Shown: positions 8,534-16,691 of the stretch, one piece after another
Position numbering within the stretch: the first letter of the stretch is position 1
How the letters are laid out: each line of letters starts with the position of its first letter
Source: DASZCR01 sp964246705
Lineage (GTDB): Bacteria; Acidobacteriota; Blastocatellia; Pyrinomonadales; Pyrinomonadaceae
Length of the DNA stretch: 54,253 nt
Assembly: GCA_964246705.1 (NCBI GenBank)
Contig: CAXTRQ010000017.1
Coordinates: 1 to 54,253, forward strand
Reading direction: 5' to 3'
Position numbers and translations under genes: made by a program
The notes under the pieces: model-generated
Databases searched by the model: none
Told to the model about the DNA's origin: nothing
What the model saw: only the letters and a program-made list of their open reading frames with translations

Positions 8534-8615
8534 AGCTGGACGTAGAAGTTAAATTCAGACTGTCAAGCCAACCATTTTCATATCCCGAACATGATCCGTG
8601 GGAGGAATCCGTTTT

Positions 8616-8945
8616 ATGAACGAGACGCCGGAGCGCCTGACGCCACGCGCTGACGACGACAGGACGCAAATCTCGACGCCCACCAGACAGGCTCCCGTGG
8701 CGACAACCAATCTCGGTCTGTGCCCGGACTGTCACCAGCTAATTTCTCATCAGGCAGAATCGTGCCCGCATTGCGGCAGATTCATTCAGAGATTCGCGTC
8801 GAAGATTGTGGTTGATCGTAAAGGCTGGGTGTCGACTATCGCGTGGGGTATCCTGCTCGCCGTCGTCGTGCCGTGGCTGATATTGCTTGCTCTCGCCTTT
8901 CTCTTTCTCATCGGCGGAGTCGGCAGAGGGTCGCTGCTGCGTTAA
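8616..8945 (+). CDS. Zinc-ribbon protein with one membrane segment
   Basis: 109 residues. ATG 8616-8618 follows GGAGGA (8601-8606). The N-terminal 40 residues are polar and disordered-looking; then comes a double CxxC zinc ribbon (LCPDCHQLISHQAESCPHCG) and a C-terminal hydrophobic segment (WGILLAVVVPWLILLALAFL) that should span the membrane, ending in a short tail. The architecture is that of small tail-anchored zinc-ribbon proteins with no defined function. It lies 82 nt after the PCxxC gene and may be co-transcribed with it. No catalytic residues are evident. Confidence 0.8.
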   Translation: MNETPERLTPRADDDRTQISTPTRQAPVATTNLGLCPDCHQLISHQAESCPHCGRFIQRFASKIVVDRKGWVSTIAWGILLAVVVPWLILLALAFLFLIGGVGRGSLLR

Positions 8946-9008
8946 AGTAGCCCCAGAGTGGCTTTGCTCACAGCTTTAGGCTAATTTCGGGTTGAGAGAC
9001 AAAAGGAA

Positions 9009-9040
9009 AAGGCGGGAGGCTCCCCCAAGCCCACCGCCTT
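9009..9040. terminator. Bidirectional terminator-like hairpin
   Basis: AAGGCGG (9009-9015) pairs with CCGCCTT (9034-9040), and GGCT (9018-9021) with AGCC (9028-9031) inside. On the minus strand the stem is followed by TTTTCCTTTT, so it best fits a terminator for the OmpA-family gene that ends at 9197; the plus-strand small-gene pair ends just before it. Confidence 0.65.
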
Positions 9041-9196
9041 ATTCCAAAAGCCACTGCTCACGTGGCCTGCCTCAAGTTTCACTCATTACCCCAGAAGGAT
9101 TTGCCCAATCGAGGATTTGATATTAGCTTCACCCGCAACTCGCTTGGTTGCAGTAATGTTGCATTGGCATTACTTCTACCTTGCAGCAAAAAGAAT

Positions 9197-10249
9197 TTAC
9201 TGCGGGGTCGTCGCCGACGAAACTTTGTTCGGATTCATATCAGGAGCGGACTGTGACAGGCCGCGATTGACGAGCACGCGCACTTCGACGCGACGATTCT
9301 GCTCGCGTCCTTCGCGCGTCGCGTTGTCCGCGATGGCCTGCGATTCGCCGTAGCCGAACGGCGTGATGATGCGGCGCAGAGGGATGCGATGCTCTTCCGC
9401 GAGATAGCGGACGACCGCATCGGCGCGCGACTGGCTCAAGCGGCGATTGCGCTCGACGCTGCCCGTCGCATCTGTGAACCCTGCGACTTCGATGACATAG
9501 CCCTTCGCATTTGCCGCTTGCTTGGCGATGTCGTCTAGTTGCGTCTTGGCCTCTGTGCTCAGAGTTGCGCTGCCTGTTTTAAAGTTAATCGCAAGGCTCT
9601 GCTGCGGCGTGTAGTCGTCGAGACCCGAGATGCGTTCGTTCGTCGCATTGACGCCGACGAGCGCCGCGTCCGCCGTCTGCTGTGCGGCGACCGCACCGCC
9701 GCGCGCGGCATTCGAGACCGCTGCGAGTTCATCCATCTGGCCTGAGAGGCGCTGTGCGTTCTCTTCGACCTGCCCGATACGCGTTTCGGCTGTGCCGACG
9801 CGATTTTCCACCGGGTCAACACGCGCCTGAATTGACTGTGCGACGCGCAAATCGGTGTCGCCGAATCTTACCTTTTCGGCGACGAGTTGGCCGGAAGCGT
9901 TGCCGCGTCCTTCAACTTCGAGGTTGAGGCCGCGAAGGATGTTCGTCACACTGTAATTGGTTCCGCTACGGAGAAACCCGCCCTTCGTCTTAACGCTCGT
10001 TTTGTCATTCAAGACGACGATGGTGCTCGCGCCGCTCGCGTCCTGCACGGTGAAGGTGTCTGCGTCGCGTCGTGTCACGACGCCCTTGAGCTTCGATTTC
10101 TGGTTGTCAGGTATGGAACGCGGGGCGGTGGAGGTGCTCGTGCCACCGGCGGTTTGATTATCTTGCGCCAGAGCGTAAGAGGCACAGGCCAATAGCAGCG
10201 CGCAGGTCAGGGCAAAATTGTAGAGGGCTCGCGAACTTTTGTGATTCAC
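9197..10249 (-). CDS. OmpA-family outer-membrane protein with DUF5666-like domain
   Basis: 350 residues from GTG 10247-10249 (AGGAGAAG upstream). A signal peptide ends near SYALAQ. Next comes an OB-like domain (LKGVVTRRDADTFTVQDAS, then TNILRGLNLEVEGRG and LVAEKVRFGDTDLRV) that resembles DUF5666; then a heptad-rich coiled-coil stretch (VENRVGTAETRIGQVEENA) to about residue 200; and finally an OmpA C-terminal peptidoglycan-binding domain (INFKTGSATLSTEA, FTDATGSVERNRRLSQSRA, NRRVEVRVLV). There is no beta-barrel, so this is a periplasmic or surface linker anchored on peptidoglycan rather than a porin. Spacing suggests it is monocistronic. Confidence 0.85.
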   Translation of the reverse strand: MNHKSSRALYNFALTCALLLACASYALAQDNQTAGGTSTSTAPRSIPDNQKSKLKGVVTRRDADTFTVQDASGASTIVVLNDKTSVKTKGGFLRSGTNYSVTNILRGLNLEVEGRGNASGQLVAEKVRFGDTDLRVAQSIQARVDPVENRVGTAETRIGQVEENAQRLSGQMDELAAVSNAARGGAVAAQQTADAALVGVNATNERISGLDDYTPQQSLAINFKTGSATLSTEAKTQLDDIAKQAANAKGYVIEVAGFTDATGSVERNRRLSQSRADAVVRYLAEEHRIPLRRIITPFGYGESQAIADNATREGREQNRRVEVRVLVNRGLSQSAPDMNPNKVSSATTPQ

Positions 10250-10746
10250 AGTTTTTTTCTTCTCCTGCTTAGTTAATATTGGGAAATTTTTTAGACAGCA
10301 CCGCCTGTCCGAAGCGAATGTTTGGTGTCCGCGCGAGGCTGTTTGCGAACAAAAACTTTTCAGGACTGATTTTGTGCCGACAGACAATAAGCTTTTTTGA
10401 GGCACTACATGGTTGCAATAACTTTGCGATTCGCGTCTAAGGCGATTGCAAAAACGACGCGAGTTTAAAAATCCCAGATGGGCAGCCGTTTGAAAAGCCC
10501 CTTGGGGGCTTTAAAACTATCGTCACTCCGGGGCCGTCAAACTGTCGTAGCGACTGAACGCTTTTGCCTTTCACTCTTTTACTTTTTCTTTGCTTTCTTC
10601 TCCGGCTAGTTTTGCAATTGGTTATTAGTATAAAATGGCTTCACGAGGCGACCGCAGGCGAATCTGCTCGGAGATGTCAGGGAGCGGGGGGCGCAAGGGG
10701 TCGCCAGATTAGTATCTACAGACAGCCGGAACGACAATCGAGTGGT
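10250..10746. other. Divergent intergenic region with a family C hairpin
   Basis: About 500 nt between the divergent OmpA-family and protease genes. AAAGCCCC (10494-10501) pairs with GGGGCTTT (10505-10512) across TTG. Read on the minus strand, the surrounding bases to about 10550 match the repeat at 54182-54233 (GCCCC, spacer, GGGGC, then GTTTGA-like). I found no promoter I would defend. The protease frame extends upstream to 10564, but that stretch lacks a ribosome-binding site. Confidence 0.6.
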
Positions 10747-12381
10747 ATGGCAAGTGGTTTAGTGATTCACATCCAGAGCGGGCGCGACAGGCATACAGAG
10801 GTGCTTTCGCAGGAGCGTATCCGCGTCGGTTCGGGCGAAGAGTGCGAGCTGAAGCTGCGCTCTTCCGTGCTGCCTAGTGACTCGCAATTTGTCTTTGAAC
10901 TGGCGCGCACGAACGATCACTATCGGGTCGCCGAATTCGACCCCGCGCTGTCGCTTACGCACAACGGAGAGCCGCTCGCGACGGGCGCGGAGATTGACGA
11001 CGGCGATGAAATTCGCATCGGCGACACAGACCTCGCGCTTCATTTCTTCCCGGTGCGCGACCTCCCTGCCATCGTCAGCAGTAGTCGTCGCCGTACCGAT
11101 GTTCACGTCGCGCCCTTTATCGAAAACGCAGCCATCGAGGCGGCTGCCACGGCGCGGCGCGACGATGCCAAAGTCTTCCTCCGTGAATTTACGCGTGAAC
11201 TGATTCGTGAAATCAATATCAGCACGAAGATTATCGTGCTGCTCATCGTTCTCTCGCTCGTCGGCGGCCTTCTCTATCTCGGCTACGCCGCCAACCGTGA
11301 ATTACAGAACAGCCGCGACCTCATCAAAAAACAGAACGAGCAACTGTCGCGCATGCAGGTCGGGATGAACGAGACGAACAAGCTTTTCGAGCAGGTTGAT
11401 AAATCGAACAAGGACATTCTCTATAGCCAGTCGCTCGCGCCGAAACTGCGCGGCGAGTTCGGCAACGGGGTCTGTCTCATCTCCGGCACTTACATTCTGG
11501 TCGAACCCGGCACGGGTCGCCCGCTCCGTTATACTGAAAAGCAGATTTCGCCCGACGGCACGACGCCGGAGAGTGCGGAAGATCAACCATTGCTCTCGCC
11601 GACGGGCACGGGCGAGCCTTTCGAGAAGGATTTCAGCGGCACAGGCTTTCACGTCGGCGACGGTTTCATTCTCACGAACAAACACTTGGCCGTCAGTCCT
11701 TGGGAAGCCAACGAAGCCGTGCGTGCCTTCGGCGCGAGCGTCAACGGGCAATTTCGCATTAAGCGCATGGTCGCTTTCTTCCCCGAACATCGCCAATCAT
11801 TCGTCATTCGCTTTAAGCAGGCCGCTCCGCGCGATGATGTCGCTGTCGTCACTTTCGAGGTCGGGGAAATGCCGACAGACCTTCCTGCGCTGCCTTTAGA
11901 CATCGAATCCGAGGCGGCGATTATCGGCAAGAAAGTCGTCTTCATGGGTTATCCGAGCGGCGAAGAACGCATCCTCGCATCGCTGCCGGAAGCGGAAGCG
12001 GCAGCTATACAACAGCGCTACGGGGCGACGCTCGGAACGCTGCTGGCTGCGCTCGCCGAACGCAACTTCATCAAGCCGCTGCTGACGCAAGGCAGCATCA
12101 TCGCCCTCGAAGCGCATCGCATTCTGTTTGACGCGGGCAGCGCCGAAGGCGGTTCGGGCGCACCTCTGTTCGGTCAGTCGGGCAAAGTTATCGGCGTCAA
12201 CTTCGGCACTTTCGTCCAGATGCCGAATGTCAATTTCGCCGTGCCGATTCGCTATGCGATCCCGATTCTCGAACGCGCCGGTTGGAAAAGCCCGGAGCCG
12301 CCGACAGAGGCTACGGGCAACTCCAATACTGCGCCGAAAGAGGCGCGCGTCGTGTCTTCAGCCGCCGCCCCGGCGCGTTAG
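10747..12381 (+). CDS. Membrane-anchored trypsin-like protease with FHA-like N-domain
   Basis: 544 residues from ATG 10747. Residues about 1-110 look like a forkhead-associated (FHA) beta-sandwich (LVIHIQSGRDRHTEVL, IRVGSGEECELKL, LTHNGEPLATGAEIDDGDEI), a phosphothreonine-binding fold in most families. A single transmembrane segment follows at about 162-182 (IIVLLIVLSLVGGLLYLGYAA minus its last residue), then a coiled-coil linker, then an S1-type protease domain with a full triad: H313 in LTNKHLAV, D364 in RDDVAVV and S470 in AEGGSGAPLFG. No PDZ domain. Topology would place the FHA-like part in the cytoplasm and the protease in the periplasm. The ribosome-binding site is weak; an upstream start is possible. 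Confidence 0.82.
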   Translation: MASGLVIHIQSGRDRHTEVLSQERIRVGSGEECELKLRSSVLPSDSQFVFELARTNDHYRVAEFDPALSLTHNGEPLATGAEIDDGDEIRIGDTDLALHFFPVRDLPAIVSSSRRRTDVHVAPFIENAAIEAAATARRDDAKVFLREFTRELIREINISTKIIVLLIVLSLVGGLLYLGYAANRELQNSRDLIKKQNEQLSRMQVGMNETNKLFEQVDKSNKDILYSQSLAPKLRGEFGNGVCLISGTYILVEPGTGRPLRYTEKQISPDGTTPESAEDQPLLSPTGTGEPFEKDFSGTGFHVGDGFILTNKHLAVSPWEANEAVRAFGASVNGQFRIKRMVAFFPEHRQSFVIRFKQAAPRDDVAVVTFEVGEMPTDLPALPLDIESEAAIIGKKVVFMGYPSGEERILASLPEAEAAAIQQRYGATLGTLLAALAERNFIKPLLTQGSIIALEAHRILFDAGSAEGGSGAPLFGQSGKVIGVNFGTFVQMPNVNFAVPIRYAIPILERAGWKSPEPPTEATGNSNTAPKEARVVSSAAAPAR

Positions 12382-12559
12382 TTTTCGGTTAACTTTCGCT
12401 GGCGACGGTTTTTGACACGAGCCTCGTTTGTCGGCTAACCTTGCGCCTTTTGCGCCTGAGAGACGCGCGGCGTCTCTCGGTCAGGCGACCTTGAAGTTTT
12501 CTAACGGAGAGTTAAGTCCAGCTTTGTCAGCTTCCGCAACCACAGTCACGACGGCGCGC

Positions 12560-14221
12560 ATGACGCCCGAATTCTTTCCCGAACAGCTTGTCCGCTCGTC
12601 CAGCAAAACTCTCATCATCGCGGCGCTTTCAGTTCTCGTGCTCGTCGGATTCTCTTTCCGCGCATATCAACTCGGCGCGGAAGGTTTGAGCGAGGACGAA
12701 CTGAACAAGGTGCGCGCCGTCGAAGAATATCGCGCACGCGGTTTGACTTCGGCTAATGGCGAGCACCCGCTGCTGATGAAAGCCTTGCTGACGGCAAGCG
12801 TCGTGGCGGCTGACGACTGGAACGCTTCCGCGCTCGTCCGGGCGCATCCGAACTTTTTGATTTCGCTGGAAACCTCTGTGCGTCTTCCCGGCGCAATCCT
12901 CGGCGCGTTTGCGTCGCTGTTGATTTTCCTCATCACGTCGGAACTGTTCGGCGTCGAGGTCGGCGTCGTCGCGGCGGCGCTGTGGGCGTTCGACCCGGCG
13001 GCTATCGGTTTTAATCGCATTGCTAAAGAAGACTCTTTTCTGTTGTTCTTCTTTCTGCTGGCCAACGTCTTCTGGCTGCGCGGGCAGCGTGTGGCGGAAG
13101 AGGGCGCGCGAAGCGCCGAACATTATTATTGGGCGACCGCCGCATGTGTCGGGGCGATGATGGCGTCGAAATATATGCCGCACTACATCGCCATCAGCGG
13201 CAGCTACTACTATATTTTTCAGGGCGTCGAGCGGACGCGCTGGCGGATGGGCAAGCGCCGCTGGCTCGTCTTTTTCGGCATTATGGGTGCGACGTTTCTC
13301 GTCTGCAACCCGACCATTCTGCTTCCCGGCACTTGGCACGAGATGCAAATCTTTGCCGGTGAGAAACGCATCGGTCACGACAGCTACGAGTTTATGGGCA
13401 CGCTCTATCGCAACCAGATGTCGCTCTGGTTGAAGGGCGTCCCTTGGTATTTCTATTACGTCTTCATGGGCGTCAAGCTGCCTGTGCCGATCATCATCTC
13501 TTTTCTTGTCGGGCTGCCGCTACTGTTCACGCGGCGCATGGGCGATGGTCGCTACTTCATCCTTTTCTGGATGTTCTATTGGTTCTTCCCATTCACGTTC
13601 TTGGGCGGGAAATTCACGCGCTATTTCACCTTCGCGCTGCCGGTCGTGCTCATCACTGCGGCCATCGGCATTCACGCCGTCGCATTGTTCATCAGCAGAC
13701 GAATGACGACGTGGAACGATGTGTCCAGACTCTACGCACGCGCCGCCGTCTCGCTCGTCTTCCTATCCTTTTCCGCTTACGCCGCGCTGAGCGCCGCCCC
13801 TTATTATCGTCTCTACACAAACGCGCTTGGCGGAGGCGAAAGGCGCGCGGGCAGCTATTTCCCGCACGATGAATTTTATGATGCAGCCATCAGAGAGACA
13901 GCGGCGGAAGTCACACGCGCCGCGCACCCGCATGCGCGTGTGGCGAGCGAGACGCCGGAACTGTTCGGCTTTTACGCGCGGCGCGCGGGGCGCGACGACC
14001 TCGTTTCGGTTTCGCTTTCGGATCAAGCGGCGCTGCGCGAATTTATGCAGGACGATATTATTATCGTCGCGCGCGGGAGGCGTTATCTGAGTAATGCTGC
14101 GGTCATCGCACAAGTTGAAGCCGCCGGTCAGCCTTTCGCACAGATTGCACTCAGAGGCGTCGAAGCAACGCGCGTCTTTCGCCTCGACGCCGATTCGCTC
14201 GCGGCTCTTTTGAAGCACTAG
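12560..14221 (+). CDS. GT39/PMT-type membrane glycosyltransferase
   Basis: 553 residues, polytopic. It resembles dolichyl/polyprenyl-phosphate sugar transferases of the ArnT/PMT superfamily: a first transmembrane segment (TLIIAALSVLVLVGFSFRA) leads into the periplasmic loop GLSEDELNKVRAVEEYRARG, whose acidic pair corresponds to the catalytic Asp/Glu region, and a second acidic motif RIAKEDSFLLFFFLL is also typical. About ten further hydrophobic segments follow, and a soluble C-terminal part of about 120 residues. These enzymes move a sugar from a lipid carrier to a protein or lipid outside the inner membrane. ATG 12560 is the first ATG in frame; a TTG at 12428 is possible. Acceptor unknown. 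Confidence 0.85.
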   Translation: MTPEFFPEQLVRSSSKTLIIAALSVLVLVGFSFRAYQLGAEGLSEDELNKVRAVEEYRARGLTSANGEHPLLMKALLTASVVAADDWNASALVRAHPNFLISLETSVRLPGAILGAFASLLIFLITSELFGVEVGVVAAALWAFDPAAIGFNRIAKEDSFLLFFFLLANVFWLRGQRVAEEGARSAEHYYWATAACVGAMMASKYMPHYIAISGSYYYIFQGVERTRWRMGKRRWLVFFGIMGATFLVCNPTILLPGTWHEMQIFAGEKRIGHDSYEFMGTLYRNQMSLWLKGVPWYFYYVFMGVKLPVPIIISFLVGLPLLFTRRMGDGRYFILFWMFYWFFPFTFLGGKFTRYFTFALPVVLITAAIGIHAVALFISRRMTTWNDVSRLYARAAVSLVFLSFSAYAALSAAPYYRLYTNALGGGERRAGSYFPHDEFYDAAIRETAAEVTRAAHPHARVASETPELFGFYARRAGRDDLVSVSLSDQAALREFMQDDIIIVARGRRYLSNAAVIAQVEAAGQPFAQIALRGVEATRVFRLDADSLAALLKH

Positions 14222-14602
14222 AGCGGATTGCCGTTCTTGGCGTCTCGGCGTGAAACTATTTCTCACGCCAAGGCGGCAAGGCGCAAAGAAAACAACAGTT
14301 GTGTGATTGAAGATTGTAGGTTTCAAATAAAAGGGCAACTTGAGATGCGGCGTGAGGCATCGCAGCAGACCAAGAACCATCGAACGTGGGACGCGAAACC
14401 TCGCAAAGTTGCAGCGTGCCGGACGCACGCCTGTTAATAACTTGAGCGGCAAACGCGGCATGAGCTTTGCAGCAGTTTGCTTTGAACGCGCCCAATTTAA
14501 CCCGACCTTGAGCGCGTCGGGCTGCGAACGCAATTTTTTCAGGCGCAGCCCCGTCGCTCCAACCGGAGCGATTTTGTGAGGGTGAAGGAAACAGATACGG
14601 AT
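14222..14602. repeat. Intergenic region with family A and B repeats
   Basis: About 380 nt. GGCGTGA (14247-14253) pairs with TCACGCC (14263-14269); the 19-mer at 14251-14269 is identical to 4590-4608. CAAGGCGCAAAG follows, then GATTGAAGATTG (family B-like) near 14306. The remainder, to 14602, has no gene I recognise. It separates the glycosyltransferase gene from the next three-gene unit. Confidence 0.75.
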
Positions 14603-16660
14603 ATGAACGGCGTTCCCTCTCAACAGAGAGCGCGACAGGCAGCAGCGGTTTTTCTCAGTCTCCTCCTCCTCGTTTCGCTCTTTCCCACGCAGCGCGGCGG
14701 CGTCGTGGCGCAGACCCCGACGCCCGAAGCCGCCGAGTCTTCATCGAAGGACGTCCCGAAGCAATTTTTCCGTCTCGAAATTATTCCGGTCGGACGCGAC
14801 GCCGAGCTTTTAACAATCTTCGGCAGCCTCGACGGTCTCGCGTCTGCGGCAAGCGATAAAGACAGAGACGTGCCGCTCGTCAGCATCCTGCGCGACACGC
14901 TCGGCGACAGCGACCCGGAGAACGACCGCCTGCGCTATGTCTGGATGCTCACTTATACGCGACCGACTGCGTTGCAACGTTTCGCTTCCGCCGTTCCCTT
15001 TTTCTATTCGCGCATCACGAGCAAAAAAAAAGCGAGCAAGGACGACCCGCCGCCCGCCGTCGTTGACCTCTCGGCGACGAGCCACGAAGTCTGGCAACGC
15101 TTCATGTGGCTCGCGCTTCAGAATGTTCTCTTCAACCCCTACGGCATCGCCGTCAAATCTGCGACCACCACTCTCGACCGTAACACCAGAAGTTTTCGCC
15201 AATCGCACATTCTTCGCGCTCTCGCCATCCTCGCGCTCTACGAAGCGGAAGAGGGCGTGTCGCCTGCTTTCACGCCCGTCGAATTGCACGAGATACAGGC
15301 GCGGCTGATGCTCACAGATAAAATCTTCGGCGGCATCGTGGACGACGGCTACTTGCAACGCTACTACCATAATCAGACCGTCGCATGGCGCGACACGCGC
15401 GGCCACAACTGGGAACTGCTGCGCCAGCGCGCCGAAACCGAAGGATTATATTTCGAGCCGCTAACATTGCCCGACGGAGACGCCACCCACGCACTCATCT
15501 GGATGGCGCGCGCGGATTTGCAGAAGAACCGGGAGCGCAAATACAGCAGCCGCTTTCTCAACATCTCGAACCCCTGGCGGGATAAGCGACTTGAGAACTG
15601 GCGCGGCTACACGGAGACCAGATATTTCGACGCGGAGAATCGCCCCGTCACGAGCGACACGGCGGGCGCGCGCGCCGTCGAGATGATTCCGCTCGCGCTC
15701 TACGGTTTAGACCATCCGAAGATTCCCACAATCCTCGTGGACTTTCGTGACGGCGCAAACCCGAAGCGGCGCGAGGTGTCGCACCGCCTCATTGAAGACG
15801 TGACGCGCAACATTCTCGCACTCTCGAAATTTGGCGACATACATTATTTTCTCGGTCGCACCGTCTTCGATTTCATCACCAGCCGACGCGGCATGGACAT
15901 CAACCAGCCGACGCGTCTGCGGACATACGCTCAACTGAAACTTCTGCTCGCGCTCAACGCGTCGCTCGATCCGGAGTTGCGCCACGAAATCAACGGACGG
16001 CTGGAGCGCGTTTCTCTCAACCCGCTCGAAAACGACCTCGACGCGGAAGCGCGTCTGGCGCGCGAGCAATACGCCGCGCTCCTCGACTATGCGCGACGAC
16101 CGGACGGCCTGACGGCTAAGCTTGACCGCGACCGCCACGCCGAACTCGTCCCCGTCGCGCACGGCAAAGCCGCTCGCACGCTCTTTCGCTTCGCCAATAT
16201 TCTGACCCTCGGACGCTACACGCACCGCGAGGAAGCCGCGCCCGAAGCGTTGCGCAATAAGCTCGACAACGAACGGCGTCTCGCTTATCACCGCCGGTTC
16301 CTGCGTGAAGTATCCAAGTCCAGCCCGCTCGTCGAAGTCGTCTGGAATATTGAAGACGTGCGCCGCTCTCTCCGATTCGTCGCCGATAACGGCAAGCACG
16401 CCGACGCGAAAACGGCGAGCGCCGCGGCGCGTATCTTCGCGCGCACAGAGGACGCGGAGGCTCGCCGGCTGTGCCTCGACTCGCTCTACCGTATCAACAA
16501 CGAGACGGCGAAGAACGAGCTATTGCGTATCTACCAATCGCCCGACCTCGACCCGAACCTGCGCCTCCTGTGCGCCGATTACCTGCGCCGCGCGCTGCAC
16601 GAAGAGCAACGCATCGCGCCTTCGGATGCACGCGTCATTGTCTCGGTTGTTGGTCAATGA
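14603..16660 (+). CDS. Large exported protein of unknown function
   Basis: 685 residues. I start at ATG 14603, with AAGGA upstream; GTG 14576 would add nine residues. A signal peptide is clear (AAVFLSLLLLVSLFPTQRGG, cleavage near VVAQTP). The mature part is soluble, Arg- and Leu-rich and probably largely helical, with a low-complexity lysine patch (SKKKASKDD) and a C-terminal HEAT-like stretch (KTASAAARIFARTEDAEARRLCLDSL begins it). I recognise no catalytic motif or named family. The next gene, encoding an alkaline-phosphatase-superfamily protein, begins 31 nt after its stop, so the two are probably co-expressed and may act on the same envelope substrate. Confidence 0.8.
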   Translation: MNGVPSQQRARQAAAVFLSLLLLVSLFPTQRGGVVAQTPTPEAAESSSKDVPKQFFRLEIIPVGRDAELLTIFGSLDGLASAASDKDRDVPLVSILRDTLGDSDPENDRLRYVWMLTYTRPTALQRFASAVPFFYSRITSKKKASKDDPPPAVVDLSATSHEVWQRFMWLALQNVLFNPYGIAVKSATTTLDRNTRSFRQSHILRALAILALYEAEEGVSPAFTPVELHEIQARLMLTDKIFGGIVDDGYLQRYYHNQTVAWRDTRGHNWELLRQRAETEGLYFEPLTLPDGDATHALIWMARADLQKNRERKYSSRFLNISNPWRDKRLENWRGYTETRYFDAENRPVTSDTAGARAVEMIPLALYGLDHPKIPTILVDFRDGANPKRREVSHRLIEDVTRNILALSKFGDIHYFLGRTVFDFITSRRGMDINQPTRLRTYAQLKLLLALNASLDPELRHEINGRLERVSLNPLENDLDAEARLAREQYAALLDYARRPDGLTAKLDRDRHAELVPVAHGKAARTLFRFANILTLGRYTHREEAAPEALRNKLDNERRLAYHRRFLREVSKSSPLVEVVWNIEDVRRSLRFVADNGKHADAKTASAAARIFARTEDAEARRLCLDSLYRINNETAKNELLRIYQSPDLDPNLRLLCADYLRRALHEEQRIAPSDARVIVSVVGQ

Positions 16661-16691
16661 TAAGTTGGCACGGAAACATTCCAAGAACACG

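Noticed and set aside
10564..10746. N-terminal 61-residue extension of the FHA-like protease with a hydrophobic start (LLLFLCFLLRLVLQLVISI)
   Set aside because: It looked like a signal peptide, but there is no ribosome-binding site, it would put the FHA-like domain in the periplasm ahead of a second membrane span, and the following residues are low-quality. The start at 10747 is preferred, not certain.
16305..16691. Upstream extension of the AlkP-family gene frame by 129 residues
   Set aside because: It lies inside the well-supported preceding gene in another frame, its translation is Arg/Ser/Thr-rich like an alternate-frame shadow, and the hydrophobic leader comes only after ATG 16692.
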